The translations under genes were made by a program, and so were the position numbers. Source: UBA1672 sp033851915 (GTDB taxonomy: Bacteria > Pseudomonadota > Alphaproteobacteria > Micavibrionales > Micavibrionaceae). From it: a stretch of 64,000 nucleotides of DNA. The notes beneath the pieces were generated by a model that was not told where the DNA came from, made no database searches, and saw nothing but the letters and a program-made list of their open reading frames with translations. Shown here in pieces: positions 51,765 through 62,400 of the stretch; positions within the stretch are counted from its first letter, which is position 1; each line of letters opens with the position of its first letter. The DNA lies in the NCBI GenBank assembly GCA_033851915.1, contig JAWSVM010000001.1, forward strand, positions 186,001 through 250,000, written 5' to 3'.

Positions 51765-52544
51765 ATGACTGTTACAAATACAACACCCACTGAAACAACA
51801 AACGAAACACCCAACGCAGCCCAACCTATAGACAACATGGGAAACCCTGTGAATCCTGATGGCACACCTGCGGAACCAAAAGCAGCACCGGAAGGTGATA
51901 CTGTGGAATCCCTACAGAAAGCACTGAAGGACACTAAAGCTGAACTCACAAAGTTACAGCAGGGTGATCCCGAGCCTCCTGCAGAAACACCTAATGAAGC
52001 CCCTGCTGACCTTGAAATAAAAGTGCAGGAAGCTAAAGATAACGGTGTAGATTTCTCCAAGTACACTGAGGAATTCTCAAGCAGCGGTGAGTTGTCTGAA
52101 GCCTCATATAAGGAGCTTGCAGCTAAAGGTAACAACAAAGAGACCGTTGATGCTTACATTCAAGGGCGACAAGCAGTTGCTACCTTGGAAACCATGGAAC
52201 TTACTAAGGTTGTTGGTGGCGACGATAAACTAGCCCCTGTTTTGGAATGGGCATCTGGTAACATGTCTGAAGCTGAAATCGCGGCGTACAACGAGACAAC
52301 CCAAACAGGCTCCCTTGCAGTTAAGAAACTAGCTTTACAAGGTTTGTACGCAAAGTACACAGCAGCCAACGGGCAAACCCCCCACCTCCTTGCAGGAGAC
52401 ACGGGAAACACCCCTCAAGATACCTTTAAATCCCAATTCGAGATGACAAAGGCTATGGAAGATCCTCGTTACTGGAATGATCCTGATTATCAAAAGGATG
52501 TCCAAACGAAAGTCCAGCGGTCTAAAGCTGCAGGTACAATCTAA
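51765..52544 (+). CDS. Capsid assembly scaffolding protein, T7 gp9-like
   Basis: The 259-residue protein has an acidic Pro/Thr/Glu-rich N-terminal half and a helical C terminus ending DPRYWNDPDYQKDVQTKVQR, typical of T7-group scaffolds. It guides capsid assembly and then leaves. AAGGAG precedes the start. It is directly before the tRNA and the capsid gene. Confidence 0.88.
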   Translation: MTVTNTTPTETTNETPNAAQPIDNMGNPVNPDGTPAEPKAAPEGDTVESLQKALKDTKAELTKLQQGDPEPPAETPNEAPADLEIKVQEAKDNGVDFSKYTEEFSSSGELSEASYKELAAKGNNKETVDAYIQGRQAVATLETMELTKVVGGDDKLAPVLEWASGNMSEAEIAAYNETTQTGSLAVKKLALQGLYAKYTAANGQTPHLLAGDTGNTPQDTFKSQFEMTKAMEDPRYWNDPDYQKDVQTKVQRSKAAGTI

Positions 52545-52595
52545 GACCCTACCAAGGGCTGCCTAGTTTGATCTCTAGGTACAGAAAAAGAATAA

Positions 52596-52672
52596 AGCGG
52601 AGTAGAGCAGTTTGGTAGCTCGCCAGCCTCATAAGCTGGAGGCCGCAGGTTCAAATCCTGTCTCCGCAACCA
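52596..52672 (+). tRNA. Phage tRNA-Met (CAU), initiator-like
   Basis: A 77-nt cloverleaf with loop CTCATAA (anticodon CAT) and encoded CCA. Position 1 is A and pairs against A72, a mismatch; the D-arm GAGC/GCTC with D-loop AGTTTGGTA has the purine11-pyrimidine24 pair; both are initiator traits. The anticodon stem CCAGC/GCTGG lacks the three consecutive G-C pairs of true initiators. It lies between the scaffold and capsid genes. Confidence 0.88.
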
Positions 52673-52812
52673 ATTCCCTCACGGGATAACCACGTCCACA
52701 CTTAATAACATCATGAGAAAACTTGGCTCGGATACGTCCGAACTACCTCGATGCCTAATGGGTTTATGGGATTGGACAACCACATCTAAATATAAACCAA
52801 AGGAAACTATAA

Positions 52813-53742
52813 ATGGTAACTTATAACCAAACAGGACAAGACAACGGCTCTGGTGTCGATGACGCTTTGTTCCTGACAATGTATGGCGGTGAAGTCCTAG
52901 CATCTTATAATGCTGCGAACATCATGGAAAAATACCACATTGTAAACACATACGCGTCTGGTAAATCTTTCACATTCCCTAAGATCGGTAGAGGTACTGC
53001 TCAATATTGGGATGGTTCTACAGAACTTACAGGTCTTAATATCGACTCATCCGAGGTCGAGATCTTTATCAATGATCTACTTTATCACGATCTGTACATC
53101 CGAGAAATCGATGAACTCCGTGACCACGTTTCGAAGCGCCAAGAATTCGCTAAGCAACAAGGGGAAGCCATCGCGATCCAGAACGATCAAGGTGTCCTAC
53201 GTATGGGTGTCTTAGCCTCTCGCGCAGCTTCTACCCTAACAGGTCTTGAAGGTGGTACGGAGATTACAGATGCTGACAGTGATACCAACGGTGCTTCACT
53301 TGCTGCCTCTATCTATACAGCAGCTACAGCTATGGATGATAAGTATGTCCCTGCATCTGATCGAACAGCCTTCGTGAAACCTCTTCAATACCACCTATTG
53401 TCACAAACTACTGATGTGATTAATAAGGACTGGGATGGTCAAGGTTCTTACGCTCGCGGTCTTGTACACGCAGTTGCGGATATCAATATCCAGAAGACGA
53501 CTAACCTACCTCAAGCAAACGATACAGCTAATACAGCTATCCCCGCGAATCAACGGGCAAACTTTGCGAACACCACAGCTCTTATCATGCGTCCTACAGC
53601 AGTACGTACCTGTAAACTTATGGGTATGAAAACTGAGATGGATTATAAGACCGAACATCAAGCAACCCACTTGGTTGCCAAGATGCTCTCGGGTATCGGT
53701 GTAAATCGTCCAGAAGAAGCAGCGTCTATTAAGACTGCCTAA
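52813..53742 (+). CDS. Major capsid protein, T7 gp10-like
   Basis: The 309-residue protein follows the scaffold gene and contains FTFPKIGRGTAQYWDGSTEL, the conserved NDLLYHDLYIREIDEL stretch and GVLRMGVLAS. The HK97-type fold is expected. AAAGGAAA precedes the start. Confidence 0.92.
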   Translation: MVTYNQTGQDNGSGVDDALFLTMYGGEVLASYNAANIMEKYHIVNTYASGKSFTFPKIGRGTAQYWDGSTELTGLNIDSSEVEIFINDLLYHDLYIREIDELRDHVSKRQEFAKQQGEAIAIQNDQGVLRMGVLASRAASTLTGLEGGTEITDADSDTNGASLAASIYTAATAMDDKYVPASDRTAFVKPLQYHLLSQTTDVINKDWDGQGSYARGLVHAVADINIQKTTNLPQANDTANTAIPANQRANFANTTALIMRPTAVRTCKLMGMKTEMDYKTEHQATHLVAKMLSGIGVNRPEEAASIKTA

Positions 53743-53749
53743 TCTAATT

Positions 53750-53772
53750 ACTTAGTTATCTCCTTACTAAGT
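53750..53772 (+). other. Hairpin after the capsid gene
   Basis: A perfect 7-bp stem ACTTAGT/ACTAAGT (53750-53756 with 53766-53772) lies in the place of T7's late terminator. There is no U-run, so termination is uncertain. Confidence 0.35.
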
Positions 53773-53846
53773 TGAACGGTGATCCCCCCACCACTCCTCC
53801 TTTCTATGTATCGGAGGGGTCACTATTGAATTTAGAAAGAAATCCC

Positions 53847-54443
53847 ATGGCTCTTACTCCTACATCCCGATTGGAAGCAATCAACGAACTTTTAGACGCT
53901 ATAGGGGAATCCCCCGTTAACGCGGAAAGTAACACAGGGCTTGTTGAAGCTGACTTAGCAGCCACAAGAGTTGATAAAACCAGCCGACAAGTACAAAAAC
54001 GTGGGTGGCACTGGAACATACTTAAGGACTACGTAATAGATCCTGATGTTGACGGTTACATACAACTCCCCAACTCTACGTTAGCCGTAGATACTTCAAG
54101 CAGCTCCCGTTACCGCGACCTCGTGCAACGAGGAGGACATCTATACGACAGAGATAATAACACCTTTGTCATCAATAAAGCCATCAAGGTAGACATCACA
54201 CTATACCTAGACTTCGAAGACCTCCCAGAGAACGCTCGCGACTTTATCGTAATGAAGGCTGCCCGTAAATTCCAACAACGTCTCTTCGGCTCCACAGAAC
54301 TCTCGGAGTTCGACAAGGATGACGAAAGACAATCTTGGTACGACCTCTTAGATGCCGAGAGTGATGCTGCGGACTACAACATGCTCCGAGACAACATCAC
54401 AGTCTTCAGGATTCTCAATAGAAAACATTTCAATAAGGATTAA
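53847..54443 (+). CDS. Tail tubular protein A, T7 gp11-like
   Basis: From ATG 53847 the 198-residue protein reads MALTPTSRLEAINELLDAIG, then ESPVN, VQKRGWHWN and a C-terminal helical part. These match gp11, which forms the adaptor ring below the portal. A longer reading from 53772 would overlap the hairpin and is rejected. Confidence 0.9.
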   Translation: MALTPTSRLEAINELLDAIGESPVNAESNTGLVEADLAATRVDKTSRQVQKRGWHWNILKDYVIDPDVDGYIQLPNSTLAVDTSSSSRYRDLVQRGGHLYDRDNNTFVINKAIKVDITLYLDFEDLPENARDFIVMKAARKFQQRLFGSTELSEFDKDDERQSWYDLLDAESDAADYNMLRDNITVFRILNRKHFNKD

Positions 54444-54445
54444 AT

Positions 54446-56533
54446 ATGCCTGTAATACACGATACAATCCCCCAGTTTTTTAACGGTGTATCGCAACAGG
54501 CTCCTAATCTTCGCAGAGTTTCCCAAGTAGAAGAGCAGATCAATTGTGTCTCCTCGATCTCTGAGGGTGTCCTACCACGGCCTCCTTCGGAACACTTAGC
54601 GCAAGTCTCTGCGACTGTCTTAGGGAACGCCTTTGTACACACAATCAATAGAGACGTAGAAGAACGTTTTCAGGTAATAATCAAAGATGGATCTATAGAT
54701 GTCTACAGGTTATCTGATGGTGTGCCTATGACCGTTTCATACCCAGCGGGTACAGGATACCTGTCGGTATCTGATGCTAAAGCCCAATTCGAAGCCTATA
54801 CGGTAAAAGATTACACATTCATTTTAAACAAATCAGTCGTTACTGCAAAAACTACAATAACCGCAGGATCATTAGATGGAACAGTACAACAGTTCTCTAA
54901 TCTAAAAGATGAATTTCCCGATGAAGCGGCGGGTACTTTTTACAAGATTGAAGGTGATGCAGACAGCTCGTTTGACTCCTACTACGTAGAGAAAACTCAG
55001 AACAACGCAGGGACAGATGGCGATGTTTATACTGAAGTTGTAGATCCTACCACTACAGCGATTACTTTCGATGACAGCACTATGCCCCACCAACTCGTGA
55101 GGACAGGTGCGACATCTTTTGAACTCCAGGTAATTCCTTGGGTATCTAAAGCGGCTGGTGATGATACCACGAATCCCTTCCCAAGTTTTACAGAGTCAAC
55201 GATTTCAGATCTGCTGATCTTTAGGAACCGCTTTGGTTTCCTATCAGGAGATAATGTAATCCTATCGGAAGCAGGAGCAGCTAACTTCTTCAACTTCTTC
55301 AGAACAACGGTAACACAGTTGTTAGATAGTGACCCAATAGATGTATCTGCTAATAATACTCGTGTGGCTGACCTTAAGTTCGCTGTGCCGTTCGCCGAGA
55401 GCCTCTTGTTGTTCTCCGACCAAACGCAGTTCGAATTGGGGACAGATGATCTCCTCACACCTACCACCGTTGAAATACAGCCCACCACGAATTTCGTAAC
55501 ATCTACTAAAGCACGTCCTGTGCTTGCGGGGCGTAACGTGTACTTCACTATGGAACGCTCGGAATACTCTGGGTTACGTGAGTACTTCGTGGATGGCGAC
55601 AGCCGTGGTAACGATGCAGCAGATGTCACTAAACATGTCCCAAGGTATTTACCCAAGGATATCTTTAAGATCGTCCCGAGTTCTAACGATGACACATTGT
55701 TCATACTCTCTGAGAGAGAAACTAACATCATCTACATATACCAATGGTATTGGGCGCAAACTGAAGGTGGCCTGAATAAGCTACAGAGTGCTTGGCATAA
55801 ATGGGATTTCGGTGCGGGGGTTAATATCCTTAACATCGACCTGATAGATAATAATCTGTACATGTTACTCGAAAGAGACTCTAAGACTTTCTTAGAAGTT
55901 ATAGACTTAGCTACTCGTAAGTACGACACAGACCTACCCTACCAAATACGCTTAGATCGTCGAGGCTCCTACACGGGGGTATACGATGGGATGGCCCAAG
56001 CAACCACGTGGACAATACCTTACACCACTTCGGACACTATAGTTGTCGTTAGAGATGGTGGGTTCGTTGAGAATGGCGGGTTAGAAGTGTTGAACACTAC
56101 CCAACCAACAACAACCACTATCACAGCCCCCGGTAATTACTCTGAATCTAATTGTATCATCGGGTTTGCATACCGCAAAGAGCTAACGCCAAGCCCTATA
56201 TATAAACGAACACCCAGTGGAAACGGTGGGTCTATCGCAAGATTAGGTGGAAGCCTGAAGCTCCGTAAGATTAAGTTTGCTTACAGTGATAGCTCTTTCT
56301 TCTCAGTTGAAGTTACCCCAAAAGATCGCCCGACTGTCTCCAGAGATTTCTCGGCACCGATTGGATCTAACGATGCCCTTATTGGGGCAAATTCCCCCCG
56401 AGACGGGGTTTTCTCTGTCCCTGTAGTTTCAGAGGCCAGCACCACCAAAATTTCAATCACAAGCAACTCCTACCTACCTTTTGCCATTACATCCGCAGAA
56501 TGGGAGGGGTTCTTCCATTCAAACGCGAGGTAA
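54446..56533 (+). CDS. Tail tubular protein B, T7 gp12-like
   Basis: The 695-residue protein starts MPVIHDTIPQFFNGVSQQAP, the typical gp12 start, and continues as beta-rich propeller sequence with FRNRFGFLSGDNVILSEAG. It forms the tail nozzle. It follows gp11 by 2 bases. Confidence 0.92.
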   Translation: MPVIHDTIPQFFNGVSQQAPNLRRVSQVEEQINCVSSISEGVLPRPPSEHLAQVSATVLGNAFVHTINRDVEERFQVIIKDGSIDVYRLSDGVPMTVSYPAGTGYLSVSDAKAQFEAYTVKDYTFILNKSVVTAKTTITAGSLDGTVQQFSNLKDEFPDEAAGTFYKIEGDADSSFDSYYVEKTQNNAGTDGDVYTEVVDPTTTAITFDDSTMPHQLVRTGATSFELQVIPWVSKAAGDDTTNPFPSFTESTISDLLIFRNRFGFLSGDNVILSEAGAANFFNFFRTTVTQLLDSDPIDVSANNTRVADLKFAVPFAESLLLFSDQTQFELGTDDLLTPTTVEIQPTTNFVTSTKARPVLAGRNVYFTMERSEYSGLREYFVDGDSRGNDAADVTKHVPRYLPKDIFKIVPSSNDDTLFILSERETNIIYIYQWYWAQTEGGLNKLQSAWHKWDFGAGVNILNIDLIDNNLYMLLERDSKTFLEVIDLATRKYDTDLPYQIRLDRRGSYTGVYDGMAQATTWTIPYTTSDTIVVVRDGGFVENGGLEVLNTTQPTTTTITAPGNYSESNCIIGFAYRKELTPSPIYKRTPSGNGGSIARLGGSLKLRKIKFAYSDSSFFSVEVTPKDRPTVSRDFSAPIGSNDALIGANSPRDGVFSVPVVSEASTTKISITSNSYLPFAITSAEWEGFFHSNAR

Positions 56534-56536
56534 CAT

Positions 56537-57004
56537 ATGGACTGGTACGTACGTAAAGCTACTCTTGAAGACCTTCCGTATCTCGTGGAGAATCTCAGAG
56601 AAGCCGACAAAAAAGAAATATACGCATCTTCAGGCAAGACACCCCAAGAATCCCTAAGCGAAGCCTTTGGAATCCCGAACATCGGTATATGGGTGGGTGT
56701 TTATAAAGACAGCCCTGAGATCATCTTCGGAGTATCCAAACACGAAATATACGACATCGGTTTCCCTTGGATGGTTTGCACAGATAGACTCAAAGATTCC
56801 CCCAGAGAGTTCGTTTCTAAATGTAAGAAGTGGGTGCAAGGGTTTTCCCTTCAGTTTCCACTTCTAGTAAACTTTGTTCACGCAGAGAACGAGCTACATA
56901 TACGCTGGCTTAAGTGGTGTGGTTTCGACTTCGTGGAACTACATAACAACTACGGATACACCCAAGAGCCTTTCTGGGAATTCCAAATGACACGTAAGGA
57001 GTAA
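56537..57004 (+). CDS. GNAT-fold internal protein, T7 gp13-like
   Basis: The 155-residue protein has a GNAT-type layout: VRKATLEDLPYLVENLR at the start and FVHAENELHIRWLKWCGFDFVE near the end. It occupies the gp13 slot between tail tube B and internal virion protein B. T7 gp13 is needed for assembly; acetyltransferase activity is not shown. Confidence 0.75.
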   Translation: MDWYVRKATLEDLPYLVENLREADKKEIYASSGKTPQESLSEAFGIPNIGIWVGVYKDSPEIIFGVSKHEIYDIGFPWMVCTDRLKDSPREFVSKCKKWVQGFSLQFPLLVNFVHAENELHIRWLKWCGFDFVELHNNYGYTQEPFWEFQMTRKE

Positions 57005-57006
57005 CT

Positions 57007-57537
57007 ATGTGTGATCCAGTAACGATCAGCTTAGCAGTTGCAGGTGCAGCAGCTTCTTATGTCGGACAACAGCAAGCAGCAAGTGCGCAAGAAGCCTCTA
57101 ATGCGAGTGCAAGGCAACTTTCTATTCAAAACCAAGACATACAAATAAAATCATTACAGAATGCTGAAGATGAAGACAGCCGTAGAGCCTCTGAAGCTCT
57201 CATAGACAACCAAAAGTCAGCCCAAGCTGCCCGAGCGACTGCTCAGGTATCTGCAGGTGAATCTGGTGTATCGGGCTTGTCAATTGACAGTCTACTACAG
57301 GATCTCTCAATGCAGGAATCCTTGAACAAACAAGACATCCTACAAACCCAAGACTTCGGGCAACGTCAACGTCAGTTGGATAGAGAAGGTGTTGGTATAA
57401 CAACCTCATCCCAAATCAACCAATTGCCTGTCGTAGAATACCCTAGCTTCCTTGAGCATGCCGCATCAGTCGGCACAGCGGCTTACGGCAGTTACCAGAA
57501 GAAACAAGAACAAACACGTCAAAAACAAAAAGTATAA
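57007..57537 (+). CDS. Internal virion protein B, T7 gp14-like
   Basis: The 176-residue protein begins MCDPVTISLAVAGAAASYVG, with the hydrophobic start typical of gp14, and continues as Gln/Ala/Ser-rich helix. gp14 is ejected and forms a channel in the outer membrane. AAGGAG upstream. Confidence 0.85.
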   Translation: MCDPVTISLAVAGAAASYVGQQQAASAQEASNASARQLSIQNQDIQIKSLQNAEDEDSRRASEALIDNQKSAQAARATAQVSAGESGVSGLSIDSLLQDLSMQESLNKQDILQTQDFGQRQRQLDREGVGITTSSQINQLPVVEYPSFLEHAASVGTAAYGSYQKKQEQTRQKQKV

Positions 57538-57551
57538 AGCGAGAGATATAG

Positions 57552-59432
57552 ATGAGGAAACAAGTAAACGACTTATCAAAAGTCCAACTTGGAGGAGCAG
57601 CCCACGGTATTAACACGTATGTAGCAGCACCTCGTGTTGCCCGTACTAATACTGCTCTTAAACTAAGCTCTGTACTCTCACGCGTCTCTAGTCTTCACGA
57701 ACAAACTAAAGACCGTGAGCATCGTATAGACATCGAACAGGCTACCGAGAACAAACTTCACGGTGGCTCTGTGTTAGCTCAGGCACTCCCTGAAGCTGTT
57801 GCGGACTACGAAGAGTACAAAGGCACCTTAGATACCATGGAGAAAGCTGAGGCTTACTTTATGGAGCGCACAGTTCCACAAGAAGAGATCACAGATCCCC
57901 ATACGCGAGCTGGGTACGAAGAGAACCGGCTAAAGGCTCTCGCTAAGTTTCGTGGACAACATGCGGCGTATCTTACAGATAAGCGCATAGAAACACGGAC
58001 AAGAGATGTCTTGAATGACTTTGTATTCAACTTTAAGACTGGTAATGCTTCCACATCGTTCTCCCGTCTTGATGCTATTGCAGATAATTATGGTATGGAT
58101 CGAGAAACGCTAAATGCGGTATCTTTACGCGCCGCCGAAATCTTCGTAGCGCAGGGAAAACACTCAGCAGCTAACGCTATCTTAAGACACAAACGAGGTG
58201 CTGCAGGTTCTTTACTGTCCCATCCATCCACAGCAATCAAAGCAAACCGCCTATACTCTAAGATAAAAACAGAGGATAGCATCGCGGTAGCTAATCAGAT
58301 TAAAGGTATTCAAGATACTACTGAACGCGGTTCTCCTTTATCGGAAGCCCAGCAAGCAGGTCTTGATAGTCTTCTTAAAAGAAAAAAGATAACAATCACA
58401 CAACGTAATAACTTCCTACACAAGAACGAGGAAGCCGTTAAAGTCGGTGTGATGTCGGTAAGTCTCGCTGCAAACCTCAGTGAACCTGGGCGTTCATTCT
58501 TTGACCCCATCCCTGGGGCAACTACAGAACAATCCGAGAAAGCCCGTAGTAAGTTCACACAGGATTTCTACAATGATGCGGAAGTGAAACGTGCACAGAA
58601 TGCCGTGGATCCTGTTCAGTACATCAAGAGAATCACAAAGTTCTCCGAGCAGACAAACTCTACTAACCCTGCCGTTAAAACACGTATGGGCGCGGGTTAT
58701 TCATCCTTCAACCCACAAGCTGTTATTGCGGAGGGTGTGGTGGATCAACAAACCCTATCCTCTGTAGCTGAATACATGGCACTACACAGAGAGAATCCGA
58801 ACGTAGCTGCTGCCCACACAGGTAGTGCTGCTATGCGAGAATTCTACGATAATATCAATATGGATGTCACACTTGGTGGTCTCCCTGGGTCTCCTTCCGA
58901 ACAGCTTGAGAGAGCTTTAAAGAACTACGCGAATGACGCGTTAAATCCTTTAGAGGGTAAATCCTCATTAAGAATAAGCGATGAAGACATTCTCGATAAG
59001 TTCTCCTCAGTCACTGACAGTGAAGCTGGCGTATCCTTATGGGGTAACACAGGTGCTGCAGAGAATGCATCACAGTGGGTTCCTTACATACGCCGACAGG
59101 TGCAAGAGGCTTCAAGGCGTACTGGCACTCAGAACAAAGATCAACTTCTTAGTCATGTAATTAAACAAATAACAGCCCGTTCGCAGCGTATAGGTACTTA
59201 CCTCGCGCCTCGCGGGACTAACACATATGTAGGTAAAGATGAACACATCGAAGCAATTAGTAGTGCTGCTGTTAGACAGTATATTGGAAATAATCCTGAT
59301 GATGGTTACGAAGATGAAGACCTCGTCCTCGTACCTGTCATCGGTCAGCAAAACTTGTGGGCTGTCTCTGTTAAAGGGTCAAACCAAATCCTAGAGATTA
59401 TCCCCCACAACCAACTCCCTATTCAAAAATAA
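57552..59432 (+). CDS. Internal virion protein C, T7 gp15-like
   Basis: The 626-residue, mostly helical protein lies between gp14-like and gp16-like genes. Position and composition fit gp15, part of the ejectosome core in the head. No enzyme motif is seen. T7 gp15 has 747 residues. Confidence 0.75.
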   Translation: MRKQVNDLSKVQLGGAAHGINTYVAAPRVARTNTALKLSSVLSRVSSLHEQTKDREHRIDIEQATENKLHGGSVLAQALPEAVADYEEYKGTLDTMEKAEAYFMERTVPQEEITDPHTRAGYEENRLKALAKFRGQHAAYLTDKRIETRTRDVLNDFVFNFKTGNASTSFSRLDAIADNYGMDRETLNAVSLRAAEIFVAQGKHSAANAILRHKRGAAGSLLSHPSTAIKANRLYSKIKTEDSIAVANQIKGIQDTTERGSPLSEAQQAGLDSLLKRKKITITQRNNFLHKNEEAVKVGVMSVSLAANLSEPGRSFFDPIPGATTEQSEKARSKFTQDFYNDAEVKRAQNAVDPVQYIKRITKFSEQTNSTNPAVKTRMGAGYSSFNPQAVIAEGVVDQQTLSSVAEYMALHRENPNVAAAHTGSAAMREFYDNINMDVTLGGLPGSPSEQLERALKNYANDALNPLEGKSSLRISDEDILDKFSSVTDSEAGVSLWGNTGAAENASQWVPYIRRQVQEASRRTGTQNKDQLLSHVIKQITARSQRIGTYLAPRGTNTYVGKDEHIEAISSAAVRQYIGNNPDDGYEDEDLVLVPVIGQQNLWAVSVKGSNQILEIIPHNQLPIQK

Positions 59433-59448
59433 ACCAAAGGAATAACCT

Positions 59449-62400
59449 ATGACTTCAGATGCAAATCTATTTGATGGGTTGAACCTGGATAGAAACCGAG
59501 CGGATCTCGGGGAAACACTTAGTCCCGCCCCAGAAACACCTACCGCTTCTCCTAAATCTCCTGAAGAACCTAAACCTTTTTCATTCAGTGAAGGCTTAGA
59601 TCACGCAATGCTCCACGAGACCCTCACAGGTTACGGGGCGAAACTTGCGGCTGAACCTGAGTTCACACCTGACCCTGACTTAGAATTAACGGTGGGTTAC
59701 TTCGAAGAGAACTTCGCGGATATTCCTCGGCAATACCACAGCTATCTTTACGAAGGCGAGAGTATCGCGGAGATTAACCACAAAGCTGCAACGTTACGTC
59801 TTCGGTTAGAAGATGAAGCACGTTTCAGTGAAATGGATATAGGTTCACAAATCGGAACGTTAGTGGCTGCTACGGCTTTAGACGCTCCTGCATTACTCGC
59901 GACACTTGTAGTATCCGCTGGTGCTGGTGCTATCTCGGGTGGGGCTGGTGCTGTGCCTGGTTTAACCGCCGTAGGCACACGATTAGGACTGACAGGGAGC
60001 CGTATAGCTAAGGTTGTTGGCATCGGCACAGGTGTGGCTACAGAAGCTATGATCCATGAAGCTATTTTAGCTTCCGCAGATCCTCTGAAGAACGAGAAGA
60101 CTGTCATGTTGGCAGGACTTATGGGTTTCGGATTCGGCACTGTAGGCGGAGAAATTGGGCATCGTATTGTCACAAGTGCCAGTAATAAAGCAGCCGCGAA
60201 GGACGCTAAGAATCTAGGAGACCATTTGATACGCAAAGCGATCCAAGAGATTAACGGTGTACCCTCTTCCCCTAAATCTTTCCTAACTTCGAGCACCTCT
60301 GAAATTACACCGCTGGATACCCTGTACGCAACCACCGTCTCTGATACAAAAGGCCTGAGAAGTGTCGCTATAGACCAAACATCCCGATTGAAAAGAACTC
60401 CCGATCCCGAACTACAGAAGCTCGGGGATATTCTGGGAGAAGACGGGATATTCGGTGGTGGTTCTACCATGGCTATTGATTTTGATACAACAACACGCCC
60501 CATCCTCGCAGATGGTCTCAAAGGTTTTAACGAAGGTTACAATCAATGGGCTAAAGATTCAGGTGTAAACTTTGTAGGTCGTGTCGGTCACAAGAACCGT
60601 CTGGAGTTTAACAGCAAAGTCGCTAGAGTTGTCCGCGGGATTGACGAAGCGTCCACGCCAGGTGAAGCCGCTGCTGCCAGTGCATCCCAGAAATTCTTTA
60701 AGGATATGCTGGATGTCGCTAAGACATCAGGTGTTAAAGGCTTTGAGGATATTCCTGATAGTATTAATTATCTCACAAGAACTTACAGTCAATCCAACTT
60801 TAGACGTATCACTGCACAGTTAGGCTCAGAGGCTCCCTTGGTTATCCAAAGGACACTCGCAGGGGCTATCAAGGCAGGTCTGAATGATTTTGACGATGAA
60901 GTAGCAGATGTAATTGCCAAAGGCATCTACAAACGTGCTATGTCCACCAAACTACCCTCCGATGATAAGTTCACTACAGTCCTAACAAATAATTTTAAAG
61001 ATGAACTTCAGGGTATACTTGAGGATGCGGAGTTAGACGCTAAGAAAATCGAAAAGATATTAACGAAACTCACTCAGAAAGAAGTCTCAGAACTCAAGGA
61101 AACAAAAAGCCGTATCAATCTTGATGAAGCTTTTACTGACCTCGATAGTGGGATCTCTATATCGGATTTGTTAGAAGACAATGTCGAGCAAATCATGTCA
61201 CGTTACGCTCGTTCAGTTGGAGGGGCTTCCTCTGCAGCTAAGTTCGGCTTCGAGACTCCCCAGTCTCTCTTAAACCATATCAATAAGGTTTCAGATAAAG
61301 CTTTCCAAGAAGGCCGCATGTCTGAAAATGCTGCACGTAGAGCTAGACAAAATGCTACTAACCTAGCCAACCAAATCTTAGGGAGACCTAATGAAGAATT
61401 CAATGCTTTCGCACAAGGTGCCCAACTCCTCATGGACTACGAGTTCATAAGAACATCGGGTGGTTTCGCCCTAGCGTCTCTTCCAGAGATGATGATAACA
61501 ACCGCAGAGAATGGTCTTGCAGCCACCCTTAAGCACACTCCGATTGCTAGCAAGTTTATCCGAGATATCCGAAACAACGTTAAGCCTAACCAAGAGTTAC
61601 TTTCAGTACTTGAAAGTTGGGGTGTTGGTCGTGATATGGATATGATGAATGCGTTTGTAAGGATTGCCGAGGATGACGCTTTGAATGCTTCGTTCTCCAA
61701 AGGTATCCAAACGCTTAACGCAGGGAAACGTGTAGCTGCTATGGCCTCTGGCTTACCACAGCTCACAAGGTTCTCTCAAATAATTGCAGGTAAATCTTCG
61801 ATACAGAAGTTTACGGACATGGCTCACTCTGGGAAACCTGTGAAACTTAAACAATGGCTTAAACAGCTAGGGTTCGATGACGAGCAGAAACTTGAAGATG
61901 TCTTTATCGGCCTTCGGAAACACTCCATCACACAGCCTGGTCTTGTGAAAGGTCGAAAGGTTGTTGGATTAGATTACGATAAATGGCTGTCAGAAGACCC
62001 TGTAGCTGCTACTCGGTTCATGTACGCGGTAGCTCGTAGAGTTAACCACCAGATCCAAAGGAACCTCCCAGGGGAAACTCCAGAATTCATGTCGAAGACC
62101 TGGGGTAAGCTTGCGATGCAGTTCAAGACATTCGGTATCGCAGCATACGGGAAAAAAACCTTAAATGCAGTAGCAAGGCGTGATGTAGAATCTGCAGTTG
62201 CTATTGGGTATACAACAACAGCCGCAGCAATGATTTATGCTGCACGTATGTATGTTATGGCGCAAACTCGCGATGATCCTAAAGGGTTCTTGCGGGAACG
62301 TTTATCTCAGAAGAACATTGTCAAAGCTGCAATACAACGCTCAGGGTTCGCCTCGGTTCTTCCAACTATGATTGATAATGGTTTATCACTCTTCCAACAA

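Noticed and set aside
59748..60521. 257-codon minus-strand ORF inside the gp16-like gene
   Set aside because: It is a shadow frame; composition is Ser/Pro/Ala-biased, and the plus frame is continuous with correct context.
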